From: Ulota crispa
Lineage: Eukaryota > Streptophyta > Bryopsida > Orthotrichales > Orthotrichaceae
Length of the DNA: 64,000 bases
Assembly (NCBI GenBank): GCA_963920765.1
Contig: OY987246.1
Span: forward strand, 16,798,868 to 16,862,867
Reading direction: 5' to 3'
This document shows positions 12,126-23,896 of this stretch, one piece after another; the first letter of the stretch is position 1, and every line of letters begins with the position of its first letter. Position numbers and translations under genes: made by a program. Below the pieces are notes generated by a model. It saw only the letters and a program-made list of their open reading frames with translations. It ran no database searches and had not been told where the DNA came from.

Positions 12126-13045
12126 CCCCTAAAGGACCATGGCCTTTATTCTGTCAAAAGACACTCAAAACTGCCACCTCTATGGCAAAGAGTAAAAAAG
12201 TTTGAAAATCAGGCATTTTGCATATCTGACCATAGGATCTTGTATTAGACTATTATAAGAATGTGTCAAAAAAAAACTCAATAACTTTAACCACACAGAT
12301 TGGAATATATGTGCATTTAAAGTGTAAAAAAGAACTTTTTTTGCACCTTGCTTGATTAGATTTTTTATTTTTGAACAATTTTAACTTAAAATTTTTGCAC
12401 CATAGAGTTTGGAATTCTATTTTTGCATGGTGGGAAGTTGAATTGGGAATCTTGGGAAATTTTTTTAAAAAGAAAAACTTAATTTTCATTCTTTAAAAAA
12501 ACATTAGGTAGAAGAAGGTATGAGATTGAACAAAAACTTAAATTGTTAACAACCCTGGACTAGAATTGAAATGCAATAATCCCAATGGTGAGATTGTTCT
12601 AAAAAGCAAACTTCACCCTCTCCAACAGTTTTTTTGAAAAAATGTTAGACCTGCATTCAAAAATGAAGTATACAAGTTATTTTTTCAAGAAGATGCTTGA
12701 GTAGCCTGAAAAACAAGATTGTCCATAACTTTCTCATAACTAGTCCAAATGGAATGAATCAAAGCTTCAAATGTAGACAAAGATATAATCTATAAGAAAA
12801 GAAAATTAAATTTTTTTTCAAATTTTTATAAGAATTTTTTTTGCTGCCCCTAGTCCCCAAATTTGTGCTTATTTGGGCATAACTTTTGCTCCTTGGCATC
12901 AATTGGAATCAAAATTATATTCCCCAAAAGCTAATGTGTTTTTCTATTTTCAAAAAATGTTTCAAAAAATTAAGACAAAATTGAAACTGTAAGTACATGC
13001 CCAAAATCCCATTTGTCTCCCAAAGGGACAATGGTCCTTTATGGG
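12126..13045 (+). mobile_element. TTAA-flanked element, about 920 bp, copy 1
   Basis: Flanked by TTAA at 12122-12125 and 13046-13049. The left end is CCCCTAAAGGACCATGGCC; the right end reads back CCCATAAAGGACCATTGTCC. Copies: 14433-15352 (inverted), 26043-26995 and 52307-53245. The 52307 copy shares both ends in the same orientation, including the right-end block ATGCCCAAAATCCCATTTGT. The CCC...GGG ends plus TTAA duplication recall piggyBac-type elements, but no transposase is present, so the superfamily is an inference. Confidence 0.75.
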
Positions 13046-13534
13046 TTAAGAGCTTGAGGATTCAACTACCACACCCATGCATGAGGACCTAGAGGGCGAG
13101 AGGAATTGGTGGGTCCACATCCCACTGATCCCAGGATCAAATCCATTCTCCAGCATACATTTTGTGGCCTACCAAGTCATGAATCTGCTGCTGCAGCCAA
13201 TCATGACCTGACAAATCTCAGTTTCCAACAAAATGAAAATAGAGTAAACAAAAAAATTCTACCCTCCTGGAAAAGTTGCGGGCAGTGTCCATCTGTGGCA
13301 CAGGAATACAAAATAATAAACACATGCCATATTTAGTACTATGGCAAAATTTCAAGAATAATGTACATTTGCCTATCTCAAACCTATGATCTACAGATCG
13401 ATTCTAGACTCACTTGAAACCTACAAATTTCAGAAACGTGTCAAATTGTCAATGCTTTGAAAAAACGATTGCAAAAGAAATCATCTTGTTACAAAACAAA
13501 CCCATTATTTTTGGAAGTTGAATTGCCTTTAAAC

Positions 13535-14160
13535 TTTATTTGTTTGTTGGTAGCTCGACACACACCCAACAATGCAAGCAAGTATGGAAAAATTGGATAG
13601 AATCAACAATATGTGCATGTTCATCCATTAAAATTACTAATATTAATAAATATCATCCAAATTTTGATAAGCTTATTGTTTGTTTGGGGAGAGATTTGAC
13701 GGCTTTGTCCATTTTTCACCTAATTTTTCTAGTATTATGGTGGTCACTCACAAATTGAGGTAATAATTGACAAAAAATTCCCAAAAATTAAACTTTGGCC
13801 TTCACCCTTCAGTTTCTTACAATGTAAGAAGCCATTATTAGGAACTGAAAAAAAGATCATTGTGGATATTTTCCAACATTGTCATGGGCAGCCAAAAATT
13901 CCTTGGCAAGAATTTGCTTACACCTTACCTCAAATCTTGATTGGCAATAAGAATACTAGAAAAATCCACTCAAAATTTGGATGAAGTTGCCAAATCCCTC
14001 CCCAATTTTGCATCCAATTTACCAACTTTTGAATGAAATGTACTAATATTAGTATATTTTTTGGATAAATGTGCACACATTGTTGAATCTATCCAACCCT
14101 ATCCAAATTTTCCTAACCTGCTCGCATGGTGGGGTGCGTGTCGCCCTACCGAAAATACAA
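13535..14160. repeat. Two inverted copies of a roughly 260-bp repeat
   Basis: The left copy (about 13535-13790, minus) contains 'GACACACACCCAACAATGCA' and the right copy (about 13905-14160, plus) contains the complementary 'GCATGGTGGGGTGCGTGTCG'. Both include 'TTACCTCAA...TTGACAAAT/ATTTGC' blocks. Related copies are at about 17400-17670, 49340-49600 and 59090-59345. It has no open frame and no clean target duplication, so its class is unknown. Confidence 0.55.
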
Positions 14161-14432
14161 AAAGAAACGCTGGTCATGCGCACCAAGAGTATCCACACTT
14201 CAAACAGATAATCAGCCTACTTTCCACCCTCACCTACCGGTGATAAAATGGACAGGTGTCCGTCCAAGAGACAACCTTCATCACGCGAAACCTTTCATCA
14301 GTCTCAATATTGTAAAATTTCATCAATCTCCTGAATTTTGACAAGAAAAAAGAGCAGTCACGACTAGATTTTGGAGGGTAAAGCAAAGTTTTGGAACGTG
14401 CAATAGCAAGATTTGTATCAGCTTTTTTTTAA

Positions 14433-15352
14433 CCCCTAAAGGATCAAAGTCTCCTTGGGGACAAATGGGATTTAGGGCATGTACCTATGACTAATCTACT
14501 TTTTGTGATTTTCTGGAACTTTTATTGAAGATGGGGAATTCAAAAATCTACGTGGGCATCTAATTTTTTCTTCATTCCAACATTTGACGAAGAAGTTATG
14601 CATGAATTTATGAAAAATGGTGTTCAAAGGGCAACCAAAAACTTCTTTAAAATTTTCATTTTTTTCAAATAAAAATCTGAAATAGGTTCTTTAGACTTAT
14701 ATAGATGTGGGGAGCTTTGAATCATTCAATTTTGATACATGAGATGAAAGTTATGAGGAGTTTTTGTTTGCGGGGAGTTCTAGATTCTCTACTCTAAAAT
14801 AAACTTTGAAGTCATTTATTTTACTCAATTTTCAATATTTTGAAAAAAAAACAAAACCAAAGGATGTAGATTGTTTATTGCAACATTATAATTGTTGGAT
14901 TTGCATTTTTCATTTTTATAACTAAATTCTTAACAATTTAGTGTTTTGACTCATTCTCTACTTCTTTTTATTTACTATTTTTTCCCAAGTGTTGTATAGT
15001 TCCAATTGATTTGAAAATTCTCCCACACATACCTAACTTAGTCTCCTACATGGGAAAAATAAACCTCAACTTTGTATAGAGTATTTTTTTTTTATCTAAG
15101 AGTGGTCAAAGCCTTCTGAAAATTTTGGGCAGCAGCAAAAAAAAACTCATTTCCGCAATTTAGATGTAAATATCTCACTCATTTTTGTGTAGATTGAGCT
15201 GAATTTTTACCACGTGTACCTCTTGTAATCTACTAAAAGATATTACAATTGAGTTTTAGTAAGAAAATTCTTTTCTTACCATTGTACTTGCTTCCCCAAA
15301 AGTGGCAGTTTATTGTGTTTTTCACAAAAAAAATGGCTTGGTCCTTTAGGGG
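14433..15352 (-). mobile_element. TTAA-flanked element, copy 2 (inverted)
   Basis: TTAA at 14429-14432, TTCA (one change) at 15353-15356. The left end CCCCTAAAGGATCAAAGTCT is followed by ACAAATGGGATTTAGGGCAT, the inverse of the right end of copy 1. The right end reads back CCCCTAAAGGACCAAGCCAT and then AAACTGCCACTTTTGGGG, like the left end of the 52307 copy. Length 920 bp, like copy 1. Confidence 0.75.
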
Positions 15353-15407
15353 TTCAAATTATGTTACGGCTTTCATTCTACACAAGTTGCTACATGTCAA
15401 TCATTAA

Positions 15408-15942
15408 CCCCTCAACGCCCAATTGACCATTTTTTGTTGCTGCCCTTTGTGAGGTTGCCTAAGATGCAAAAAAACAATTTCTGAAAAAATAAAAAATATT
15501 TCATATAGAAAAGCAAGTCTACTACTCAATATAATTTGAATCATGTCAAACCAAGTTAGATTTCATCAAGGAGAACTTTTCAAAGGCAAACATTTCAATA
15601 TTTATTAGTGTTATAAAATCTACTATTTCAAAAAACATATGATGTTCTCTCCTTCAAAAAGATTGCATTTTTGGGTTTTAGAATAAACTGTTTATTTTTA
15701 ACCAATCATACCAAAATTTTAATTCTATGAATAAAATTTGTAATTATGATGAATATTAAATGATAAATGCTTCTAAATTCATTAAATTAGAGCCCAATTT
15801 TTTTTGAGTGTTTGACCATATTGATAATTACTAAACATCATAATTCTTGTTTTCTCTTCTTAAACAAACTTCATCAAAGTTACAAAAGAATCATTGTATA
15901 AAGAATTTAAGTTTTGCCCTTAACCCCTTGGGCGATTAGGGA
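15408..15942 (+). mobile_element. TTAA-flanked element, divergent subfamily (535 bp)
   Basis: TTAA at 15404-15407 and 15943-15946. The left end is CCCCTCAACGCCCAATTGAC and the right end reads back TCCCTAATCGCCCAAGGGG. The end design matches the 920-bp family but the interior is different. No gene inside. Confidence 0.6.
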
Positions 15943-16859
15943 TTAAATCCAAGCGTCCTCTTGTTATTAGAAACAAAATTTAAAATTTACTTTCTAAATG
16001 AAAAAAACCCTTTAGTCTCCAACTTTGAGATTCATGTGCAACGTTTTCTTGTGGTGGTAGTCTGGTAGAGAGGTGAAATACATTAACCATAAAATTCCTT
16101 TGTATTTACATGCTGAAATGGCTTGAAACTCACCTCTCTCAGTAAAGCAATAAGTGGATCAATTTTTTTTTCAACAATTCACCCAGGCGATCTATTTTTT
16201 TGCTTACTTATGTACACCCTTTAAAAAATTTAGACATTGTGAGAGTGTATTCCGCTACAAAGTAGGACTCAAAAATAAAATTTTTTTTGAAGCTTCTTTA
16301 AAATGTCAAATTTTATTTTGGTCATTCAAAATGATATCTTCCATTTTATGGATTTCTTGTGCAATTTGGGTTTCTTGTAGAGTATGAAGTTGGCTATATG
16401 TTTCACAAATTTCATGATCATTCAATGCTTAAAACATAATGGAAAAAAAATCAAAATATGGAATTGCTTTGTTCAAATTATCATTACATTAAGAAAACTT
16501 CATTCCCAAAAAGATTCTTATAAAAATAAATCTCAATTACAAAATCTGTACAATGGAAACCTAGAGCGTCATGTAGAGTTTTTTCCAAAGAATTTAAAAA
16601 AGAAAGAAAGAATTAAAGTAGAAGTTATTACATAGTCAAAGAGAGTTGATTGCATATTTTACCAATTGACAAAGACATTGTAAAGTGCTTTTGAACAATT
16701 TGTAGGCAACACCCTTCTCAATCTCTTTGTTTTTGATTGTTTTTAGGGATGTATGTGTTGACACCTAAATCATATATGATCCCATATCTCACTTAAAAAT
16801 AAATTTTCTCCTTTTTTTTTAGAAAAATGCAAGCTTTTTAATATGAGCACATATACCCC

Positions 16860-16952
16860 TATTTTCATAGTTTTATCTGAAGTATCTACACAAAAAATGC
16901 TTGCGTAAATATCAAAAAAGCCCAAAGTGGGCTCCTTGGTCCTTTAGGAGCT
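16860..16952. mobile_element. Fragment of the TTAA-flanked family (one end)
   Basis: The sequence runs to CTTGGTCCTTTAGGAG followed by CTAA, one mismatch from TTAA. This matches the terminal GGTCCTTTAGGGG of the family. I could not locate its opposite end, so the left limit is arbitrary. Confidence 0.4.
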
Positions 16953-17399
16953 AATGATAAAACAATGCAAGATCCGCCCTCATATTCTTTTCATATTGCA
17001 GGGGGTACTGCAATTGACAACATGGAGTATTCAGGAGAAGCCATACAATTTGACATTCATGTATATTTTACATAGAAACTATCTTCATATTAAGTATTTT
17101 CATCTAGCGATCTCATCCAATACTATCAGAATTTGGAGTTCATCTGGTAACGCAATTCCCAGTTTCCCAAACTCTGATTCATTGGTGCAATCTGGTACTA
17201 CTTTGCCCAAGAAAAAGCCTGGCATTAAACATTATACAACCGATACTCCCCTGCCAGAAAAAGCAAAAACCTGGACTTCCACCCCATAGTCTACCCACTG
17301 CATTAAAAAAAAATTAGACATTTTCAAACACCAGATCCACCATACTACCGTGAGCAAAACATAAGGTGAATGCCTATTAGGCAGCATTTAATTTTTGTA

Positions 17400-17670
17400 C
17401 TTTCGCTGGTAGGGCGACACGCACCCCACCATGCAAGCAAGTAAAGAAACTTTGGATAGAGTTGGATATAATCAACAATGTGTGCATATTCATGTAGAAA
17501 TATATTAATATTAGTAGTTTTTATTCAAAAGCTAGCAAATATGGTGCAAATTTAGGGAGAGATTTGACAATTTCATCCATTTTTCTAATGAATTTTTCTA
17601 GTGTTACGTCAATCAAGCTTTGAGGTAAGATTTAGGCAAATTTTTCACCAAGAAATTTTGCTGCTTTTAG
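17400..17670 (-). repeat. Copy of the roughly 260-bp repeat seen at 13.5-14.2 kb
   Basis: It carries 'AGGGCGACACGCACCCCACC', the exact complement of the block near 14125-14148, followed by the same 'TTGGATAGAGTTGGATATAATCAACAATGTG' pattern in diverged form. Non-coding. Confidence 0.55.
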
Positions 17671-18780
17671 GGCTTTGTGAAACCATATCCCTAGACGTGT
17701 CCTTGACAGTTGTATTGGTAGTGGAAATTAATGGAATGCGGACGGGCCAAAGTATAAGAGCAATGGGTGGTTCACATTATGTTCCACGTCCCATCTCAAG
17801 ATGAAATCTTAGCTTAGTTGGATTATTAAAGGTAAAAAGGAAAACTAAAAAATGTCACCAATATCTTATGCAAAAATATTGGTGTGACTTGTGTCGAAAG
17901 TTTGGTCTAGCAAACTAGTTGACTCAAACCTATGTGAAATTCCACCTTCTTTGGCATCAAAACTTCCAAAAATTGTTACCAATAAACAAAAAGCAATAAC
18001 CCAAGACAAATGACTTGGGACGTACTGTGAAATGCCAAGTCCCAATTTAGGTTTTACACTAATCAGATTCTCAGACTTCAGTGCGACGTGGGACGTGGAA
18101 TATAGTGTGAACCACCCCTAACCCAAAGTCTCCCATAAGGTCTCATTCCAATTCATACTGCAGCAAGTAAAGTATCAGATCCTAAAACTGTCATACCAAC
18201 AGAAACCGCGTATTCACAATATTTCACACATTAGGTCAAACTTATAAGCAAATGGTGTAAGCCAGACTTATCTAAATGCTTAGCAAACACTGATGTTTGG
18301 ATGAAACCAGGATGAGAATGGGATCATCTACTATCGCCAACTAACTACGCCCACAACCTCGCATTCCGAAACTGCATACGAAACCCATATACACAACCGT
18401 CAAATTCTGGCAAACTTTTGAACCCTAAAGTGATCTCTCCACAGCTTAAAACAAATCTCCCAATCTTGTGCTTCTAGTACACAAATAATCTCCTCTACCT
18501 GAGTCACTTCAAAACTGTAAGAAAACTAACCCCAACAGTCTCAGAAAGCCCGCTTTCGATTCGACACCACCCGGCAGCAGCTCCAACTCGATGCAAAAAA
18601 CATACGGACATGGGAGCACAAAGCCAAACTGTATACAATCCTCTAGAAAAAGGTGAAGAGTGAGTGGATTCATATCTGATAGCAAGTAAGTAAAGGATCG
18701 TATACAGTTTTGCAATGAACTCCAACATCCACATGAACCACACAAAATGCTAAACACAGTGCAGGAGACTTCTAAGAACT

Positions 18781-18894
18781 GTAATCCTAGAGTCCTGTAA
18801 TCCTAGAATCCTGTAATCCTAGCTAGAATCCTGAAATACTAGAGTCCTGTAATGCTAGAATCCTGTAATCCTAGAGTCCTGGAATGCTAGAATC
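18781..18894. repeat. 16-bp tandem repeat
   Basis: About seven imperfect copies of GTAATCCTAGAGTCCT in direct order, with variation at 'GAGT/GAAT' and 'ATCC/ATGC/ATAC'. It lies within the island at 18.3-20.1 kb. Confidence 0.85.
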
Positions 18895-19110
18895 ATTGAG
18901 AGAAAAAGAAAAGGGCTGTGAAATGGACACGGGTGTGTTACAGGTGGTCACCATGGCTTGCAAGTCGGCAGATTCCTGCAACTTGGAAAACTAAAAGTAA
19001 GCAGTGGGACTTGGAAGGGAGGGAGAGATGCAACACTGCAACTGAGCTTAATATATTTATACTGGAGGTGCGGTGGACACGGAGGCGGAATCAGTGGCAG
19101 CCTTGACGTA

Positions 19111-19740
19111 AGGTAGTCTGGTCATAAACCGTCCACGCATTAAAACCGCCCACCCTATCAAATGTTCCATTCCTGTACATGCTTTTTTTCACAGGTTTTC
19201 AAAATGTACAACACGTGTACATTTTGAGTAGGTGGGCAGTTTTAGAGACCTATGGTCTTTCCACTTCAAAATTTCATACCTAATTACACAAAACTCCAAA
19301 AAATATGAAATAACTTGGGTTAGATGCCAATTCCTCTTGTCTTTCAAGGAAAAATTACTGAAAAATAGTTTAAGAAGTTTTATCTCCCCAAAATTCAGTT
19401 TTAGCCCTTAAGGTAGGAGCACCCATAAATGTCAAACTAAGGGTTTTGAACATGATGACTATTAATAAACAACTAGCACATTATAGGATCTTATTAGGAA
19501 CAGGAAAAAAATAAGTTTGCACATTTGAATATATTATTTGGATTCTGTGAGAATAAGTTGTGAATTTTAAAAAGCAAATTGCCATTGCACCCATAATCAC
19601 TTTTAAGAATTCATGTTCACATCCTTGTCATTACGTCTATTCTCTTCCACAGATTTTCCAAGATTTCAGAGGTGACTGTTATGGGGACTGACGCGTATGA
19701 GTGTTCCTACCTAGATGGATGGTTTATGAGCACACTACCT
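19111..19740 (+). mobile_element. TA-flanked AGGTAG element A, interrupted by a nested element
   Basis: TA at 19109-19110 and 19741-19742. The left end is AGGTAGTCTGGTCATAAACC and the right end reads back AGGTAGTGTGCTCATAAACC. The interior is interrupted at GCCCT/TAGATGG by the insertion at 19411-19711. Intact relatives lie at 21541-21951 and 48823-49150; the 21541 copy retains the uninterrupted GCCCTTAGATGG, which shows the empty site. Confidence 0.75.
19411..19711 (+). mobile_element. TA-flanked element B, nested inside element A
   Basis: The left end AGGTAGGAGCACCCATA and the right end, reading back GGTAGGAACACTCATACGCG, are inverted repeats. TA flanks it at 19409-19410 and 19712-19713, duplicated from the single TA in the host element. 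A related element lies inverted at 27724-28037, sharing internal blocks such as 'TAGGATCTTAT' and 'CATGATGA'. Confidence 0.75.
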
Positions 19741-20107
19741 TAGAGTCTGAGAGTCTGAGAGTCTGAGGCGAGAAGCAGAGCTCGCGCGGCGCGCTTGGCT
19801 CGCGTTTGCTGGTCTTTTTTGGGAAAGATGCAAAGGGAGCTGTGGTGCAGAGTTGCAGGAATGCAGAGTTGCAGCAGAGATTTGCAGAGAATTGAGTGGA
19901 GTGGCGGTGGCGGTGCTGGAGAATCTCGGAGGCGGTCGGCGGACATGGCGGTGCTGCTTAAATTTAGAATGGAATGTGAAGGTTCTGATTCCGCATCGAA
20001 ATTCCCAAGTGATAGACTGGGTCAGTCAAATCAAAATGAAAACGCCCTTCCAAAACGGCATTTTATAAAAAGCAGGTAGCGGCACTTATTTCTTCTTTGT
20101 ATAAAAG

Positions 20108-20450
20108 TATACTAAGGATTGCTTCACACTATGGCCGACCAAGTCAAAAGGCTGACAGATTGGTGGTCAAACTTTGTTGAGAGGTAAAGAAAATATGTTG
20201 GAAACATGCAATAAATGTTGGAATTGATGGCCTCTCGATCATAGTTTGAGTTTTTATTTTTGTTGAAATCAAACTTCTCTTTGAGAGGCTGTCATTTTGG
20301 ATGATAATGTGTTGAGGTAGTTTGGTGGATGATGAACTTCAGACTTTGGCCTCTAATGTGAAGGGTCAAGAGGTCAAACTCTTGGTTTCTTGCAATTTGA
20401 TTGGTGGAAACCAACGGCCTCTTAACCTTTGGCCATAGTGTTGGTGCACA
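20108..20450. mobile_element. Possible MITE with ACACTATGGCC ends
   Basis: The left side CACACTATGGCCGACCAAG pairs with the right side, reading back CAACACTATGGCCAAAGGTT. The interior repeats GAGAGG and GGCCTCT blocks in both orientations. Target duplication is not clear, so limits are approximate. Confidence 0.4.
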
Positions 20451-21540
20451 ATTTCTCACTTTGAATGTGCATAAGAAATCCATACATGTAAATGTGTTTT
20501 AAGCCTCTTGTAGATTGAAAATAGATTGAGAACGTATTTGTGATGAATTGATGGTGAACTTGTAGTGATTTTAAGAATGTTTTAACCCCAAAAAACAACA
20601 TTGAGGACATAATGTGTCCACAACAAATTTTGGAAGTTAAATAAAAGCTTACCAAATTACTATTTTTAGTAAAAAATATTTTTGAAGTTGGGTTTTAGCT
20701 TCAACAACCTGATTTTGCTGATGATTGATTATGATTTTTCTATTCAAAACTTTGTGCACGGGTGTCCATTGCAATCTTGACTTTATGTAGTGTTGAGGCT
20801 CTTGAGAATGAGCCTCAAATACACTAGATCTTTGAGAAAAAACCACATTAGAAATTCATTTAAAAAAATTGTATAGTAGATTTTGGAGTCATAAATTGAT
20901 TGGGGTTATGCATGTTAGGCCCTTTAACCTCATATTTTTTTGGTGACGAGCTTTTTAAATTTGACATGTGAAAAGAAGATTGAAAGACTTCAAATCACTT
21001 TCATAGTTTTAACACGCTCATGATCAAACATTATAATCTTTCAATCCATAAGAGATATTGTTGTGTTTTCCTTTTGATGTGATCTTTGACATATCTAGTT
21101 TGATTTTATGGTTACAATTCAAAAAGAATTGATACAACTTATCAAAATGTTGGCTTTTTGTTCAAATTGGAGCAAATTCCTACAAGCTCCGGAAATTCTA
21201 GGGTTGTTTTGGGGTTGACCATGATTTGATGTTGTTTTCAAATGTTTTTTACTAACATTTCTCCTAATTTGATTCATGTCAACTTTTGATGCATTGTGTC
21301 CCACTTTTTGAGTTTTCAAGATATATAATTATTAGTTTTAGATTTGGTGAACGAATGATTGCATGGGAGGAGTTTGAGTGAGGAACGGATCTTTTTGTCC
21401 CTTTCACTACAACCAAGACAAATGATGAACATTTTTGAAAACATTTGCTTATTCAACTTGCTATTTTTGTGAAGTATTTACAGAAGTTACTGAACAAACA
21501 TTTCCTCAAATTGCTTTCACTTAGAATTAGGATGTGCTTA
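20451..21540. other. AT-rich spacer without recognised features
   Basis: Several short minus-strand open frames occur but none resembles a known family. I see no tandem repeat or clear terminal inverted repeat here. Confidence 0.5.
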
Positions 21541-21951
21541 AGGTAGTACGCTCGAAAACCATTCGCTCATTTTGAACCATCCAATAGCTTGTTCTGAAAT
21601 GGTGCACTGACGGTTCTTACATTTGCCTCTTACAACTCATTGAATGCATGGAAGAAAATTTGTTTTTAATTGCAAGAGCCAATCATTCTCCTTGCTTCCT
21701 CAAATCTCTTCACAACTTGCAAGTGAACGATTCTTAGAAGGTTTAAGAATAATAATAGGTACCTATGACACATGCACTTTGAAAATTCATAAGTAACTCA
21801 AAAATGCTTCAAAAAATATGAAACAACTTATGTTATATTCAGCATCTATTTCTCTTTGTCTGAAAAATGAACTAAAAATCCTCCCATTCACGGAAGACCA
21901 TGAAAAAGAGTCGATGAGCCCTTAGATGGGCGGTTTTCGAGCGTACTACCT
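21541..21951 (+). mobile_element. TA-flanked AGGTAG element, intact copy
   Basis: TA at 21539-21540 and 21952-21953. The left end AGGTAGTACGCTCGAAAACC matches the right end read back, AGGTAGTACGCTCGAAAACC, for 20 bases. The interior includes 'AAAAAATATGAAACAACTT', as in other family members. It preserves the empty target GCCCTTAGATGG used by element B near 19411. Confidence 0.8.
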
Positions 21952-21953
21952 TA

Positions 21954-23890
21954 CAGCTGAGGATTTGGTGAAAATATCCTGCTCCTGGGCCTGGGTTGCC
22001 AACCTGCCGTGGAACCCACATTCTCCATATCAATTCATTCCTTAGAGAAAAAAAGGTCAGATCTGCACATCTGATGGCAAGCTGGGAATATTGTATCCGA
22101 CAGAACTTTGATGTGACACTAGATTGATGCCGGGGCCACACAAGCTCAGAACCGGCGTTTTGAAACGGATGAAGAGTAGCTTGTATTTTTGGAAAATTAG
22201 GAGACAATCATTTTTCCAAGTTCTCATCTACTATCCAGGTAAAGATAACTTCTCCACCATTCCAGAGCAGGAGGTTTGAGACGCCGGTTTGTGAATTTTC
22301 AAAATTGACGTTTTTAGACAAACCAAAAAAGTGGGCCCTTGAAAGTCAAAGGATCTACTTTTATTGAAATCAGTAACTCCGACACCTGTTTTTCACAAAC
22401 AGACGTTTTGAAATGCCGGTTTTGGTCTTTGTGGCCTAGCCTTGAGACTCAGCCCTTGTTCAGACTAGCAACCGGTCAAAAATTTCTCAAACGTGATTGG
22501 TTAAAATTTGGCTTTTCTCCACTATTGGGTTCAAACTGCAGGTTTGTCCAATCCTTTTACATCCATCTTCACCACCATGGGGACCACCATATATAGCCAC
22601 ATCCGGGACCAAGATAGTGATAATTTGGGGCCTGCTCCAAGGGTGGTACCAAACTTGTCCGGCAGAGGCACACTCTTGCATGACACGCCATTACACGGAA
22701 AAATTTCTATTGGGTGAAACACCGGATGGGGTGCTGATTTCTGTGTCTCAGCTAGATGCTAGTCTAAACCGGGCCTCAATTACAAAATATGCTTAGAGCA
22801 TCTCCATACTCTTTGACACAAAAAAAATTGCAATATTCTTGTGCATTACAACTCCTTCAAATACTACCTTGTTTTTTACAATGATTCGGTTGAATAATCA
22901 ACAATGGTGATTTTTTTTGCTTTTGCAAAGAAGGAGATTAGTCATCAATTGAAAGTCAATGTGTGACAACCAAGGAAAATATCTATTGGACACTACAAAT
23001 AAGAAAGCTTTTGAAGTCAAGCGGAGATGCTCTTTGTTGTGACCCTCAAACTTTAGACAAAGAAGAGATTGTTTCCTTGAATGAATGGTTTCCATGCTTG
23101 TGTAGGAGTAATGGAATGATTATTTAGACGTTCCTTCAACCTATATATTTCATTGACCCTTAAGTTACTTGATTGTCGCCTCCTTGTTTTTGCCCTTCCT
23201 GGTTGTTTTGTAGCGGATATTGAAAATATTTGATTAATTCTTTATGATTAAAATTTAAGACTGAATAAGAGATAAATCGCGCCATAGACAATCATTGAAC
23301 TTATTCTACTCCAAAGATGATACATGAATACATGCAAGAAGTACATGCAACTACATAAGGATTGACCAATGAACAATTAGATTAGATTACGGGTTTACAA
23401 GAGAGGAATAGAGTATTCAAGTTTAAGGAATTTTACAAAACACTACTGTATATGGCTATGTTATTTGGAGTAAGGTGTACATTATCTGATTTTGGCTATG
23501 CTCATGTATTGAACTTCACATGCAAAGACGCTTGGTCGTGTATCTCTTAATATGATGTTTGGAAGAGATTTTGGGAAGGCATTATGCCATGTTTAACTAA
23601 ATTTGAATTATTTGTAGAATTTTGGACTAGGTTTGCAAAACATCCAAAGATCTCCAAATGTTGAGGGACATAGATTTTTTAATGTTTTTCATTAATTTCT
23701 TATTGTTTTGCATATATTTCTAAAAAAATTGGTTCATAATTTATAACTTTGGATTGTTTAGGTTTGGTTAAATATGGTGTAATCACAATGTTGTGCCTTT
23801 TTCTTTCCCTTGCACATGGGCCTTCAAGCCTTGAACCTTTTAGCAAGCTTTGGTTTTGGCATTGCCACTATCATGCAATGCAGCTGATTG
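21954..23890. other. No recognised gene; moderately GC-rich segment at 22.2-22.8 kb
   Basis: 22240-22800 has higher GC and overlapping short open frames on both strands (for example 22497-22796 plus). No conserved domain is visible, and the frames do not chain through splice sites. It may be a transposon relic. Confidence 0.4.
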
Positions 23891-23896
23891 TGGATA

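Larger units (their letters stand above)
18270..20080. other. GC-richer island of unknown nature, split by nested MITEs
   Basis: Sequence here is visibly less AT-rich than its surroundings, especially 18900-19100 and 19745-20000. On the minus strand a TATA-like TATAAATATA lies near 19047-19058, followed by a CT-rich stretch and an ATG in GCCATGG context at about 18953 that opens only a 22-codon frame. A minus-strand frame at 19740-19946 begins like a short transit peptide, but no family match or exon chain was found. It could be a gene relic, a non-coding transcription unit, or the 5' end of an unrecognised gene. Confidence 0.35.
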
